From positions 8,853,855-8,917,854 of the forward strand of contig OZ024826.1 of assembly GCA_964016985.1 (NCBI GenBank): DNA of 64,000 nucleotides, given 5' to 3'. Position 1 is the first letter of the stretch, and the number at the start of each line of letters is the position of its first letter. Under the pieces are notes generated by a model. The model was not told where the DNA came from. It saw only the letters and a list, made by a program, of their open reading frames with translations, and made no database searches. This document shows, piece by piece, positions 10,653 to 24,200 of the stretch. Source of the DNA: Anodontia alba. Lineage: Eukaryota > Mollusca > Bivalvia > Lucinida > Lucinidae. Position numbers and translations under genes: made by a program.

Positions 10653-10998
10653 TATGACTCGAAATATGCCAAAAAGACCCTTACGTCTGCCTATAGTAAC
10701 CTCTGCTCGTCGATCTACTCTACAGATGTCATTTATTCTGTAACTGTGCAACAAAGATTTTAAAATAATGGCATTTGAGAGCAATGAACGAACTCGCACA
10801 AAAATCGATAACACCAGAAGTGTCTAGTTAGTTGGGCCATTAGATAGGCTCGGGCAATAAGGTTTCATCAGTGACCCTGATAGATTTTCAAAAACACTGG
10901 AAAGGGCTCTATGAAAACAAAGGGCCCGAAAAATATAAACTACACTATAGTGAAGTACGAGGAGACGTTTTACGGCCGACGTATGACACGAACACCAG

Positions 10999-11212
10999 TA
11001 GACTGGCCCAAGTCTCCAGTGACTAAATATTTTTTTCTTATAATCCTGTTTGATAGTCCACTAAAATAAAACCAAAATAATATTATGACTATAAAGGCTG
11101 GTCACTAGTGACCAGCCTTAATAGTCATGATATTATTTTGGTTTTATTTCAGCTGATTAACAAACAGGGTTATAAGGGGGAAAATTGTCACTGGAGACTG
11201 GGGCCAGTCTAG
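10999..11212. repeat. Long fold-back element
   Basis: TAGACTGGCCCAAGTCTCCA at the left and TGGAGACTGGGGCCAGTCTA at the right are near complements. The arms continue inward through AAATAAAACCAAAATAAT to a perfect centre GGTCACTAGTGACC (11104). About 105 bp per arm. No coding capacity. Confidence 0.8.
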
Positions 11213-11974
11213 AATACCTGCTTTAGTCAAGTCAAGGCAAGCTAAAATTTTATTTATCTTTGATATACAAAGTATACAGCAAGGGAGTCATATGAAAATG
11301 CATAATATAATCTAGATTTAACTCATCATCTACTGAACAAGCAATTGCATGTGAAAAACGGGAATATGAATTTTAAGATGATATCAACCATTTCGGATTA
11401 TTGACCATACTAAATCTTCAAATATAACTAGATTCTGAAAGGAATAACCCCTGAGAGCAATGAACACACACACACAAAACAAAAAAAACAACAAAAAACA
11501 AAAAACAAAAAAACAAAAAAAAAAAAAAACAAAAAAAAAAAACAAAAAAAAAAAAAAAAACGATAATAATAATAATTATACTTTGTATCAAGTTTTCTGG
11601 ACCAGACTAGATAGTTTTGATCAATCAGGCCTCATCAGTGACCCACATAAATGTTCTTAAATCTTGGAATAGGCAAAATGACCCGAAAGTATAAATTACA
11701 CTTATGCTTTGATCAGACTGCGTAGATGCAAAAGCTGAGTGGACCTTTGTTTGTTATATTTATTAGTAAACTTCATTATACTGAAATAATTCTGACGTAT
11801 GTATAACGTATCCGGATGATAGGCAACTTTCAGCCTTTCATTTTACTGCTTAGCATCCTGAGTTAATCAACAAACGACATATTGGAAATATTTTTCTCAT
11901 TTGTCCCAGAAAACAAGTTTTGCCAATTTATGCAAATTGTTTCCAGTGGAGACAACCCAGCCAGCAGTCTTTTC
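11213..11974. other. Gap; A-rich low complexity and partial SD repeat
   Basis: A long A-rich tract runs from about 11475 to 11560. A partial SD repeat (TTAATCAACAAACGACATATT, then AAAACAAGTTTTG) lies at 11870-11945. No gene is seen. Confidence 0.45.
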
Positions 11975-12043
11975 AAATCTGTAGCGGGCCGTTATCAGCC
12001 CGTCAACTACCCTGACGGGCCGATAACGGTCCGCTATAGATTT
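11975..12043. repeat. GC-rich hairpin
   Basis: Arms AAATCTGTAGCGGGCCGTTA and TAACGGTCCGCTATAGATTT pair with three mismatches and continue through TCAGCCCGTCA/TGACGGGCCGA to a 6-bp loop. The GC content stands out from its surroundings. Confidence 0.75.
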
Positions 12044-12631
12044 ATGTAGAATGCTTACTGGAAAAATGTTAAATCTGGACCTCTGTCATGTGAAAAAATC
12101 TATCAAGTGTAATATGTTATATAAAAAGGGATGAAAACAGCGGATTCCGTTTTATTGAGTCAGTTTATGTGCAGTAAGTTATTCAACGTTGTTCATCCAG
12201 GAAGAAAATAAACACTTCTGAGATGAACAAATTAACATAATTTTCGTGAATGCTTTATAGCTTGTAATAATCGCAAAAGTTGTCATGTGTCGATACCAAC
12301 AGGCACTTATAAGTCTGCAATGCTCAATAATACACAGCAAATATTTAAACAAAACAGAAACGTAAAAGCCCCATGAAAACTTATCAATAATTAATCAAAT
12401 AAGTTTACAATACTCTTAATGATTATTAAATTTCAGCTATGTAGCTTTGTGCACTTGTCGCATGACAAGGTGTGAACTATCATTGTTGAGTGCATACAGT
12501 CACAAGAGTAATATTCCTTTATGAACAATTTCCATCGCTAAGGCCTCATACTTTTAAAAATGCATCATCTCTTGCACATATATGCAACGTTAGAAAACGT
12601 AACTTCCGACATGTGCGCCCACAGAAGATTC
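12044..12631. other. Gap without a recognisable gene
   Basis: AT-rich; I see neither coding blocks nor clear repeats here. Confidence 0.4.
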
Positions 12632-12833
12632 CATTACGAAAACAAACCTATTCAAATATACAGAAAAAAAATTACCACCAAATTTTCAGATAAACATTCT
12701 GATATTTTTCATATTTCTATTCAAAATATAGATTGTGGATACTCGTTAGAACCGCCTCGGCGAGGCGGTTCTAACGAGTACCCACAATCTATGTTTTTTG
12801 AGCAGAAATGAGAAAAATAATATTTTCGTGATG
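12632..12833 (-). mobile_element. HP1 element, copy 5 (B shoulder deleted)
   Basis: The A shoulder and core palindrome are complete, but after AGAAAAATAAT the copy jumps directly to the tip ATTTTCGTGATG. About 75 bp of the B shoulder are lost. Confidence 0.8.
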
Positions 12834-12920
12834 AGTTCAGCCTACGCATTCGCACAGTCTGATCAGAATCTGCACTGGGCGCATTTTGGATAGCCAAGGA
12901 TGCAAAATTTTCTCGTACAG

Positions 12921-12978
12921 ACAACGAAGACTCTAATCAGCCTGCGTAGATGCGCAGGCTGATTTGAGTCTTCGTTGG
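12921..12978. repeat. DH hairpin (GATCAG-type)
   Basis: ACAACGAAGACTCTAATCAG and CTGATTTGAGTCTTCGTTGG form arms around CCTGCGTAGATGCGCAGG. Many similar hairpins (15601, 23975, 29516) show this to be a dispersed family. Confidence 0.65.
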
Positions 12979-13520
12979 GCGCACATGTCCGAAGGTACAT
13001 TATCTCACGTTCCAGCTGATATAACCTGCCGAGAAGTTAATTACGTTTGGTATTTACGTTGTGAAGACCTGCTACTCTAATGGTGTACTTGCATTTGATC
13101 TGTAGAGTGGAAAAGGGCCATTATGTTCTGTGCGAAATGGAAACCCTAATCAGCACAGGTTAAGCCTGATCCAGAAATGTTTCTACTCGTCCATATTACC
13201 GTTGGACTTTGTAGACCGTATCCGTATCGACGAACAGGCGAATGCGCTGATCAGGCTGGGTGGATGCGAAGGCTATGGGGTTTAGCTGTTGGCACAGGGC
13301 TAAAGGGCCGTTTACTCACGTATTGCATCGCTTCAGCTGCACAACGAGGAAAGTGGTATTCGGGGCATAAACGGACAGCGAAGGCACTCATGCATCCTGA
13401 TCAGGACCTTTGCTGTTTGCTTACAGCATCATTGTAGGTCTGCACGGCGTGCGCAAACAGCGAAGGCTCTGATTAGAGCCATCGTTGTCCGCTTTAAGTA
13501 CCATTGTATCTAAGTAATCT

Positions 13521-13762
13521 GGGCCCAGTTGTTCAAAACTAACGATGTCGTTAGTTAACGTATCGTTTAAACTTTGATCATTAAATATGGCATATATGCT
13601 AATATTTTTGCTGAAAAATGTGAGTAGCTTTTGCATTTGCAAAAGCTACTCACATTTTTCAGCAAAAATACCTGTGAATTAGATATTGTAGTTACAAGAG
13701 AAGTTAACATTTTGACCACTAACGAGCTCGTTAAGCTAACGATGCTTTGAACAACTGGGCCC
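13521..13762. mobile_element. GT3 TIR element, copy 1
   Basis: Ends GGGCCCAGTTGTTCAAA and its complement TTTGAACAACTGGGCCC, followed inward by ACTAACGA and TCGTTA motifs. The centre is a hairpin of TGAGTAGCTTTTGC with GCAAAAGCTACTCACA. Sister copies lie at 42655 and 54057. No transposase is present, so this is a MITE. Confidence 0.8.
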
Positions 13763-13897
13763 GAGTAGTTCGACCTGACCCGGATTGTTACTGCTGTCAT
13801 ATTTGCCTAAGATCAGTTTTCTCGTGGAAGGCTGATTTGTATTTCTTTTTGACTTGTATTGGAGGTCTATTGCAGTGAAAAAGACTAGTACAGAAGA

Positions 13898-14004
13898 ATG
13901 GTGTTTGTGGGGAGTGATTTAACAGTTTGTGTGTTTATTCTACTGATGGTGGTGTCTATGACACAATGTTATCGAGAACGGCGGTCCGAGGTAGAGGCAA
14001 ACAG
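13898..14004 (+). CDS. Receptor exon 1: start codon and signal peptide
   Basis: ATG at 13898 opens a hydrophobic leader ([17 protein letters not shown]), then a charged [10 protein letters not shown]. The donor is AACAG/GTAGGG, leaving 2 nt of a codon. This ATG is chosen because it gives a complete signal peptide. A 5' untranslated exon further upstream is possible. Confidence 0.85.
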
Positions 14005-14300
14005 GTAGGGTTTTATGCTTTCATCTTATTTGAAATTATTTCTTTATAGCTTTCGTATGTTGCTTTCGTTTTTTATTGAGATTATTTCATTTTTAAAGCT
14101 TTCCGTAGCACACAAAGAGCTTCCTAGTTATTTGTACCTCTCCAGACATAAGAAAAATAATGGCGGTCAGAGTTCTATCTTTTTTTTTTCAGTGATTATA
14201 TATTGATGTGTGTATTATGTAGGTGCTGTCCTGCATATAACTGTAATATGTTTTATGTATATATATTCATATGCCCCATCTGCGTACTTCATTTATAAAG

Positions 14301-14355
<55 letters not shown>

Positions 14356-17300
14356 GTGTGTTTGTTTTATCTCTTGGGATTTCAACCCATACATGCCTAG
14401 CGTATCTCAAAAAAGGACATAGTGAAGACCCAGATCAGACGACAATAGATCTGGTTATACATGTACACTGTCTGCATTAAAACACATGCTTTTCTTGTAA
14501 TAGAAGATAAAAATAAAACCAGATACCCCTTAAACTAGAGACGGCGTCCACATGCCCAAAGGGATTAGTTAAAAGAATCCACTTGGAATAAATGCGTTAA
14601 AGTTTCAATTTTGTTATCGTTTTATTTATTTTTTATTTTATTTTTTCTAGTGCATGGAATGAGATCAACTTAATATTGATTTGCGTATTTTTCCTCATAA
14701 TATTATAATACACAACTGAGACAGGAAACCTTACATAAAAAGTCCCAGATGGGTCTATATTGCTACACATGTTGATCAAGGCCCTTCTTATGCACAAAAT
14801 ATGAAATTCCGAAAAGCGAATATCTGATTAGGTAGCGACCCCTTTTAATATACAATACGGGCAAGAGGTCCAGATCTGAAATTTCACCCGTCGTATTTTG
14901 TATTTACCCTAAATATTCAGACAACTTAATACTTTACTATACTGGACCTAGATTTTGAGCAATTCTATTTTAGTTGATGTTTTTTTTAACCCTTGTCATG
15001 CTGAATAAAGTAGGATGCCACGCCCTCTTCTAAATTCCAGCCAATCAGATTACTTGATTCAGGTTGTTGATATAAATCCAAATACTGAATGACAAACAGT
15101 GCAGATCCAGATCAGTTGGCTTCTTCAGAAGCCAACTGATCTGGGTCTACACTGTTTGCAAAGGCAGAGCATATCCGGGCTCAGCAGGACCAGGGTTAAA
15201 AGTGCTGGATGAATAGCAAACACTGTGGACAAAGAGTCGTCCAGAACACTACGTCTGATCTCGATCTACACTCTTTGCTCAGCTATGAATTGACTTAGAG
15301 TTTGTTACAGCCGGATAGAGTTAATCTACACATCACACAATTTCTGACAGCTTTATATAAATTGTCTTTGTTGGTGTTCTAATTCTACTTTCGAGGAGTA
15401 ATTCCATATTCAGTGAGAGGTTGTTGTGAATAAAGAATAAAGGCCGTGGAACATTAACATGATGAGCTATTTTCTCAAATAACCCACAAACGTTAAATGC
15501 CATTAAGCAGACTGACTTTGCTAGGCAGTCCAGTAATTAAGGAATAAGCGTCAAATGTCATACGATGCATAATACATGAAAAGGGTCCTTATGCAATTTG
15601 CGGATAACGCAGCCCCAGATCAGCTGCGCATTCGCGCAGGCTGATCTGGGCCTTCTTTGTCCGCTTACGGAATAAAAGGATTCTAAGGTATCTGTCGAGG
15701 AACTGAGAATGCCCAGATCAAATTGCACTGATGCACATGCTGATCTCATCACGAAAACACTCCTATATAATTTTGACTCCCTCCCTTAAATCCTACTTTT
15801 ATAAAGTAACACTTGGGTTTACAGGGTGTACATTATTTTACTTATTTCTGCTCAAACACATAGCTTGTGGGTGCTTGTTAGAACCGCCTCGACGAGACGG
15901 TTCTAACGAGTATCCACAAACTATGTTTAGAGCAGAAATTTGAAAAAAATATCAGATTTTTGTTTTATTTGAAATTTTTTATTTTTTTGGGTGGTAAAAT
16001 TTTCATTATATTTGAAAAGGCATGTTTTCGTAATGGGGTCTTCGCTGTTCGCTAACAGAGCCCTTTTCCTACGTTGTGCATCACATCAGATAATTGGAGC
16101 GACGTCAAGACGGAAGAATTCTTCCTACCGTATCTATCCAAAGGATTAAGCCATACATGTCTAAGCAAACGGTTGTGACCCATATCAACCTGGCAGCAGT
16201 TTTTTTAGACACATCAACTTGCAGCAGGCTGTTTTGTTCAAATTATAGGACATGACAGGTATAATGCATGTAACGATTGGATTTCAGTTGATCCGCCCGT
16301 CTGCAACCCGTCTGTACAGTAAAGTTTCAATGACTCGAACACTGATTGCTCGTTTAATGTGGCTGATTCGACCTCGTTTTTTTTGAGTCCCTAAAAAATT
16401 CTTCCAGTGGCTGAAGAAAGCAAATATTTCGGGATATTTTAGATTTTTTTTTCTTATTTTATCATGACAGAGTATGTTGTGTGCACTCATTCGAATTACC
16501 TAGTCTATAAGTAACCCTCAGGAGCTCGAACTACCCATGTCTAGGACAATTCCGGGGTCCTAAAGAGCCACTGGAGTTCGATTGTACTTCCATATGTCGG
16601 TCATTACGAAAACATGCCTATTCAAATTTATAAAAAATTCACCTCTAAAAACTAATCCATTTCAGATAAAAATTGGATTTATTTTCAAATTTCTGTTCAA
16701 AACATAGATTGTGGGTACTCGTTAGAAGCGCCTCGGCGAGGCAGTTCTAACGAGTACCTACGATTTATGGTTATAAGCAGAAATAAGAAAATAATGTATA
16801 ACCCTGTGAACCCCAGTTTTACCATACAAAAGTGGGGTTTAAGGGGGTCAGTATTATAGAGGCATATTTTTGTGATGTGCTTTGCGATAAGTAGCGTTGT
16901 ACGTATCACTTTCATAGTTCGTTGTACTTACATACTTTCATAGTTCGTTGTACGTACGTACTTTCGTAGTTCGTTGTACGTACGTGCTTTCATAGTTCGT
17001 TGTACGTACGTACTTTCATAGTTCGTTGTACGTACGAACTTTCATAGTTCGTTGTACGTACGTACTTTCCTAGTTTGTTGTACGTACGTACTTTCATAGT
17101 TTGTTGTTCGTACTTACTTCCATGGTTTGTTGTAGTGGGCGATTGGGTGAGGCAAAGGTGTCGCGTATCTTACGTCACCGGGGCGTCCAACTGATATTGG
17201 ATTACAGTTGGGCAAGGCCTTCTATCCTTGTAGCAGGTAAGGGTAGAGGGGGAATGTTTTTATTTCTTCTGTTTCTTCTCTGTCATTCATTTTCCCTTCT

Positions 17301-20300
17301 CCCCTGTCCCTCTCTTTCATCTCCTCGTATATCTCTCTTCTCTCTTTCTCTGGGAGACGACACAAAATGACCCACAAGGGTTTGACGTGCCGTTAAACCC
17401 CAACTCAATCTATCAAATCCATGTATTTCATAGTTCGCTGAACGTATGTTCTTCCATAGCTCGTTGCCGTGCGATGCACTGTTGCCGTGCGATGCATTGT
17501 TGCCGTGCGATGCGTTGTGTTATTTAGACTTCATGCTGCATTGGTATTTAAGTACTCGTAAGATCATGAACATTAAATATGTATACCTATTTGTACGTAT
17601 TCGTGACGCTGTGAGTAGTATAGGCAGGCACTATGGGGACTACAAAATTCCCAAATAGGAGTCCCCATAGTGCCTGCCTATACTACTGCTGTGTTCATCA
17701 GTATATGCACATACGACGAAGCATACTTTAAGATATAGCAGCTGAGAAAACAAGGCATGTCATATTTACCATTCATAAGTATTCGGATAAATATGTCTAA
17801 GAAAGCGTAGACTCTGATTAGATGCTGCAGAACGCGGCGTAAGATCAATGTTCACTGTTTGCCACTCATCCGGCAGTTTTTAGTCACATCAATTGGACAT
17901 AAAATGGGTTTGTTCAGTTTTCGTGTAACCATGGTAAAGCGTTAAGGTGTCCAAATGTTTATGGTATATACAGTACATATAACCATGGTAAAGCTTTAAG
18001 GTGTCCAAATGTTTATGGTATATACAGTACAATATCTGAAACAATTCATTGTATTTCTACACCGTGGGATATGGCCTTGGGGACTGACAATCCATCGACA
18101 GTGGCATGGGTCAAGTAGTAGTCCTTGTGATAGTGATATAAATACAATCGACTCTCGTTATCTCGAATTCCAAGGGACTTTCAGAAATACTTCGAGATAT
18201 CCGTACTTCGACATATCAGATTTACAGAATAGAGGAAAAACTAATTCGATTAACCACATTGAACAAATATATGTATAATTGAATTCTTGAGGTTAGAGAT
18301 ATATTAAAAATATTGTGGAAAAGAGGAGAAATTGCTCCTAAGGAGCAATTTCTCCTCTTTTCCACAATATTTTTTACATGTTGTTAGATTTTCATGTTTA
18401 GGCAGGGACCAGATTTTCACTTCGAGATAAGCGGTTATTCGAGATAAGCGAGTTCTAGATAGCGAGAGTCAACTGTATGCGGTGTCATGAGAAAAGAGCA
18501 ATTGCAGCATATGTCCATTATTATCTATTTACAGTATAACCTCAATGGCTCGAACTCGGATGGCTCGAACTCTTTTTTCAGTCCCTACAAAATCTTTCGA
18601 ATAGCTCAAGAAAACAAATATTTAGGGATTTTTTCTTATTTTATTATGGAATTGTATGTTGTGTGTACTCATTAGAATAGCCTCATCGAGGCGATTCTAA
18701 TGAGTACACTCAACATACAATCATTGTGTAGAAAATCGAAAAGATTTCCCTAAATTATCGCTGTTTGCTTCCTGAGCTGGTGCCATGATTAACCCTCAGT
18801 GACCCATGTCTCGAACAAATTTCCGTGGTCCCAAAGATGTTCGAGCCATTGAGGTTCGACTGTTATTATGTGTTATTATGTATAAATTGACTTAATTACT
18901 TATGTTATTGTAAATTGTTAATGTTATTGCAGTCAATGAAGACTCTAACCATTTGCATCTGATATGGGCCTACACTGCACTACATCTTTCATCTTATATA
19001 CACTTCAAGCTTTAACTTAATCATCTAATGAAAAGTTCTACATGTTTACATTTTGCGTTGTAACATAGCTTTCTTATTTTTAGTAGAGCAAATGTGTCAT
19101 TTCGTCCAAATTGCTTCCTTCTTCCAGACTGAAGGTTTTCCATAAAGTAAACTTCTTACTATATTGATATTTGGACACATTAACGCACCTGAAATGTGTC
19201 TAATGGCAAACAACATAGACCTGATCAAACTGCTCGGATGATGATTATTAACAAACAAACAGAAACAAGGACAATACCAACAACAACAGTAAATTTACTT
19301 TTAAGATAAACATTTGTCTCGCTGCTAGTTTGCACTTCTTTGTCTTTAATAGCTTCTTTTGCGAGAAAGAGTTTAATATTTTGTTTTATTCTTTCTGCTT
19401 CTGTAACGCTTTATTTTCAGGGGGCATTCTGAAACTGAGGGTTCTAAACAGAGGTAAAACGTTAGTCGTTTTAGTCTCCCATATTAATCAAGTCTTAAAG
19501 TGCTAATTACAAAAGCAACAGACGATTTTTATCATTATAGATATGAGAAAATAAAGTTTGGGTTTCTTATGATCTGACACCGAGGTCATGCTCAACTCAG
19601 CTGAGCATGAAATTTGTCCTGCTAATAAATCTCAAATTACTAATAAGTTCAAATTCCTTTTTGCTAAACATGGCTGAACATAAAAATTTCTCTGCTAATA
19701 AATATGTAAATGCCAATTTTTGTTGGCATTTTCATATTTATTAGCAGAGAAAATTTCATGCTCAGCTGAGTTGAGCATGAAAAATGTTTTATAACCTCGG
19801 TCCCTTGCTTTTTTAATCACATTTGTGATTATATGTGATTAACTGTGATGTTTTACTGATGAGGTAGATGACCCCTGTGCTGACTGAATATATGTTTGTA
19901 ATTGGAGCTGCATCAGAACTGAATATGAGGTTTCGCGCGAATAAAACTGTTTAAACAACCCTCAGTAGATTCTATACCGACAGATCCAAGCATTACGAAA
20001 ACACGCCTATTCAAATATATTGAAAATTTTACAACAAGAAAAGGATAAATTTTCAGATAAAAAATTGTAATATTTTTCATATTTCTGCTTAAAACATAGA
20101 TTGTGGGTACTCGTTAGAACCGCCGCGCTGAGGCGGTTCTAACGAGTACCCACAATCTATGTTTTAAGCAGAAATAAGAAAAATAATATATATTCCTATA
20201 AACCCCAGTTTTACTGTATAAAAGTGGGGTTAAAGGGGGTCAACATTATACAGGCATGTTTTCGTGATGGGGGGCTCCTCTCTTGCATTTCTTTGTTCAT

Positions 20301-21159
20301 ACGTCGGTGTTTCTTACGTGACGTTTGTTTTGTGATTAGTTTTTCCTCATCTTTTCTTCTCTTGGTACCCCGAGAAGGCTTGCTCCGTAATAGTGGTATT
20401 ACCTAGTTATCTTCACTGAGGACTCTTCTAGCCTCTGATAATTTAAATGTCAATTTCTGTCTTGTTTGTGCATTTTATCTGAAAATGCTTGCTTGCAGTT
20501 GTATATCCATAACTGTACATGAATCCAACAAACGTAAACTGTTTTTCTGATTTATCTACCAGTCATGTACGCAAATCCACAGTAATCTTAATTGTCTCTC
20601 TAAATTCTTGAAAGTTTTCCTTTTATTTATATATAAGGACTAGATGTGTTTGTTTTGTATGTATTGTACATGTATGTTTTGTATGTATTTCCCTTCCTGT
20701 AACAGCCAAAACATGCCTACCGATCTGTTGTTTTCATCACAAAAACATGCCTATATAATGTTGACCCCACTTAAACCCCACTTTTATATACAGTAAAATT
20801 AGAGTTTACAGGGGTACACATCATTTTTCGTATTTTTGCTCAAAACCATAGATTGTGGGTACTAGTTAGAACCGCCTCGGTGAGGCGGTCCTTACGATAA
20901 CACACACTTTATGTTTTGAGCAGAAATATGAAAAATATCAGAGTTTTTTATCTGAAAATTGTTAGTTTTTGGAGGCGAAATATTCTATATATTTAAATAA
21001 GCGTGTTTTCGTAATAAAATCTGAGGAGCAAAGAGAATACATCTTATGGTCAGATCAAAACGTTTGTTAACTCTTAATTTGCATTTCTTATGCATTGGAT
21101 ATGGCATTAAGCTTTATGGGCAAAGTTTTGGTATTCCGAAGGAAATAAATTGTTGAGGA

Positions 21160-21205
<46 letters not shown>

Positions 21206-24200
21206 GACAGAAACTTCATGTCGTCTCTCTATCACGAAAGTCAAGCTAATACTGAAGCTTTCAATTCTACTTCTAGATACCTAGATGACTTTCTTAATAT
21301 TCATGCGTATTTTGTACAAATAATTGATCAGACTTAGCCTACTGAACTTCATATTACGCCACGCCTATTCAGATATATAGAAAATTTTACCTCCAATAAC
21401 TGAAAATTTTAAGATAAAAAACTGATATTTTTCAGTTTTCTGCTCTAAACAATAGATTGTAGGTACTCGTTTGAACCGCCTCACCGAGTATTAGTTCTCA
21501 TTTAACGTTGTGGGGGTGCCGGGGGGGGGGGGGGGTGAAGGAAAGGAGGGGATTTGAGTTTTGTAGGACAATGCTAAAGCATTATTAACGAACTTGATAT
21601 GTCATAGATGCTTTGCGACAGACTGCTTACTTAAAGTACATCGTTACTGATTACTTTGCCGTCTTTCTTAATTGCAAGGCGGTGTGTTGGGTCTCCGAGT
21701 CTTATGTCAGTGCCTATCTAAGTCTCTTACCAGAGGACTGGTGACCAATTTTATGGTTTTGTTCGGATCTTTCGTGGTTCAACACAGGGAATGCTAAATT
21801 ATGGTAATTGCAGTGTATTTGTATCATGTTTGCGTTTGTATGAAATGCTCTAAACTGTATTGTCAATCTTATTAAAGAATTGAGTCAAATTGAATTTAAC
21901 ATAGGGGTTTGGTGAACGAGTCAGGTATAAGTAACCAGCTTCAGCAAGATCCTTAATGCAGACATTGACTATAAAACGTAGAGTTTTATTTGACCCACAA
22001 AGTAGAGAAATCTCCTTGCATGGTTGCGATTGGCTAGTGTAGACTATAAGAGTTTACTTGAAAAATGACTGATAAGTCTTATCAGCTCAATAGTGTAAAC
22101 CGTTTATTTCCTGGTTTATTGGCATAGGACCGGCCTCGGTGACTCATTTGGATGCCCCGTCCGACTGGAGACCAGGAGGTTGCGGGTTTAAAACCCGCCG
22201 AGGTCGGCAACATTCTTTCGTGGAGATTGATCGTGAAATATTTTCTACGGTCATTCTCTCCCTTCCGCTGATTCAAGAAGGGCATGTGAAAGAATATGCA
22301 CAATACTGGTTAACCACTCAGAGGACTAAGCCTGCCCAGTAAACATAACCCCATTGGGTTGACTGGGCCGTAAAACCTCAACACAAACAAATCATTGGCA
22401 TAGGAGTTTGATACCTCTTATCAGCCATGTTAGCTAAGGTTCCAACCACTTATATTACCCGTTAATACACTTATGCAGAGATATCATCTGGTCGGCTGGC
22501 TGGAAAGTCTACCTATAAAGAAAATTTTCTCAATTTACTCGTATAGCAGTTTATTTCATGAAACCTAGAATCTAAGTGAAATGGAAACATTTTAGGAGCG
22601 TTTATGCCATTAAGCTTATTTTAGCTTTTCCACCCCTCTCAAAAGGATCTAATATATAAGGGACAAATTTGCCCTCCTTGGGAGAATATTCTCTCTTCCA
22701 GAGTATACCCTTTCAAGAAATAGCTATGCGCGCTGGAAAGCCACTAAGAAGCCACAAAAGTTGTCTCCCTTTCAACCAGTGGCAGAAAACATCACGAAAA
22801 CATGCCTATATAATTTTGACCTCCTAAAAACCCCACTTTTATATAGTAAAACTGGGGTTTACACGGGTATACATTTGTTTTCTTATTTCTGCTCAAAAAC
22901 ATAGATTGTGGATACTCGTTTGAATCGCCTCACTGAGGCGGTTCTAACAAAGATTGTGGGTAGTCGTTAGAAACGCCTCGCCAGGGCGACTCTAACGAGT
23001 ACCCACACCCACAATCTATGTTTTGAGCAGAAATATGAAAAATATCAGAGTTTTTTTTTATCTGAAAAGTTTCAGTTTTCGGAGGTGAAATTTTCTGTAT
23101 ATTTGAATAGGTGTGTTTTCGTAATGTCTACCATGTATATCCATTTGCTTAAATGCGTGGGAACAAAAAATAAAAGTTTTCTTTAAAAAATAACTGGAAA
23201 ATCTTCAGGTGAATCCATTCACATCAATCCCAACAAACACACAACGTAGCAACAACGTCGTTACAACGTCGCTGCAACGTCTTTACGTTGCAGCGACGTT
23301 GTAACGACGTCGTGCGTTTGCCTAGAATGCTTGTTTAGTTAGGTATGAACAGTGACCTACAAGATAATGTATCTTATAGGTCACTGGTATGAATTTCAAC
23401 AGACAACAGTCTAAAATGTTTATTATTGGCATTAACCGTCAACCCTCATTTTCTTGGGAATACAAAAGAGCCTTCATCAGTTTGCCATCTGCTGAATTTG
23501 TCCATAGACGGATAACGCTGGCTTGTTTTTGCCATAGCAACTGATTGTACTATGCTTATTTAAGTGTTTACACGCATTTGTCCTTTCAATAACTAACCCA
23601 TTTATTATAAGCGTCCTATAAATGGACTTTGGCAAATGATGTAGACCCAGGTCATCCGCCTTAGAACGCAGCGTCCGATCAGAGTCAACACTGTTTGCCT
23701 TAAGTACAAGAATTTGTGTAATAAATACTACATTATAAAAAAAAAAGACACCCCTTAAATTGGAAATGAATCTGTACAAAGAGAGAGATACTAGAGTCCC
23801 ATAGACATAAATGTGATAACAAACTTTTGTTTAATTTTTCATTTCAGGGAGAAACTTATTGACAGTTTATTTAACAGCAGCCGCTACAGCGGTCAGGTGC
23901 CACCAAATGCCGAAACTGGTAAGGAAATTGGAAACACATAATGCACAACGCACGAAAAAGGCCCTTATGTAATTTGCGGACAACGCAGGCCCTGATCAGC
24001 CTGCACATAAGCGCAGGCTGATCTGGGTCTTCGTTGTTCGCTTAAAGAATCATTGTATACTGTAGTATATGTCTATTAACATAAAATACCCAGAACAGAC
24101 TGCAAAGATGCGCACGCTGATCTGGATCTACATTGTCCGTAAAATGCACACTGTCCCTTTTCATGCATTACGCATTATGTAAGTAAATGTTGAAGGGACC

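Noticed and set aside
16885..17132. CRISPR-like array of 26-bp repeats
   Set aside because: Units are directly tandem with no unique spacers, there are no cas genes, and the setting is a eukaryotic intron. It is a minisatellite.
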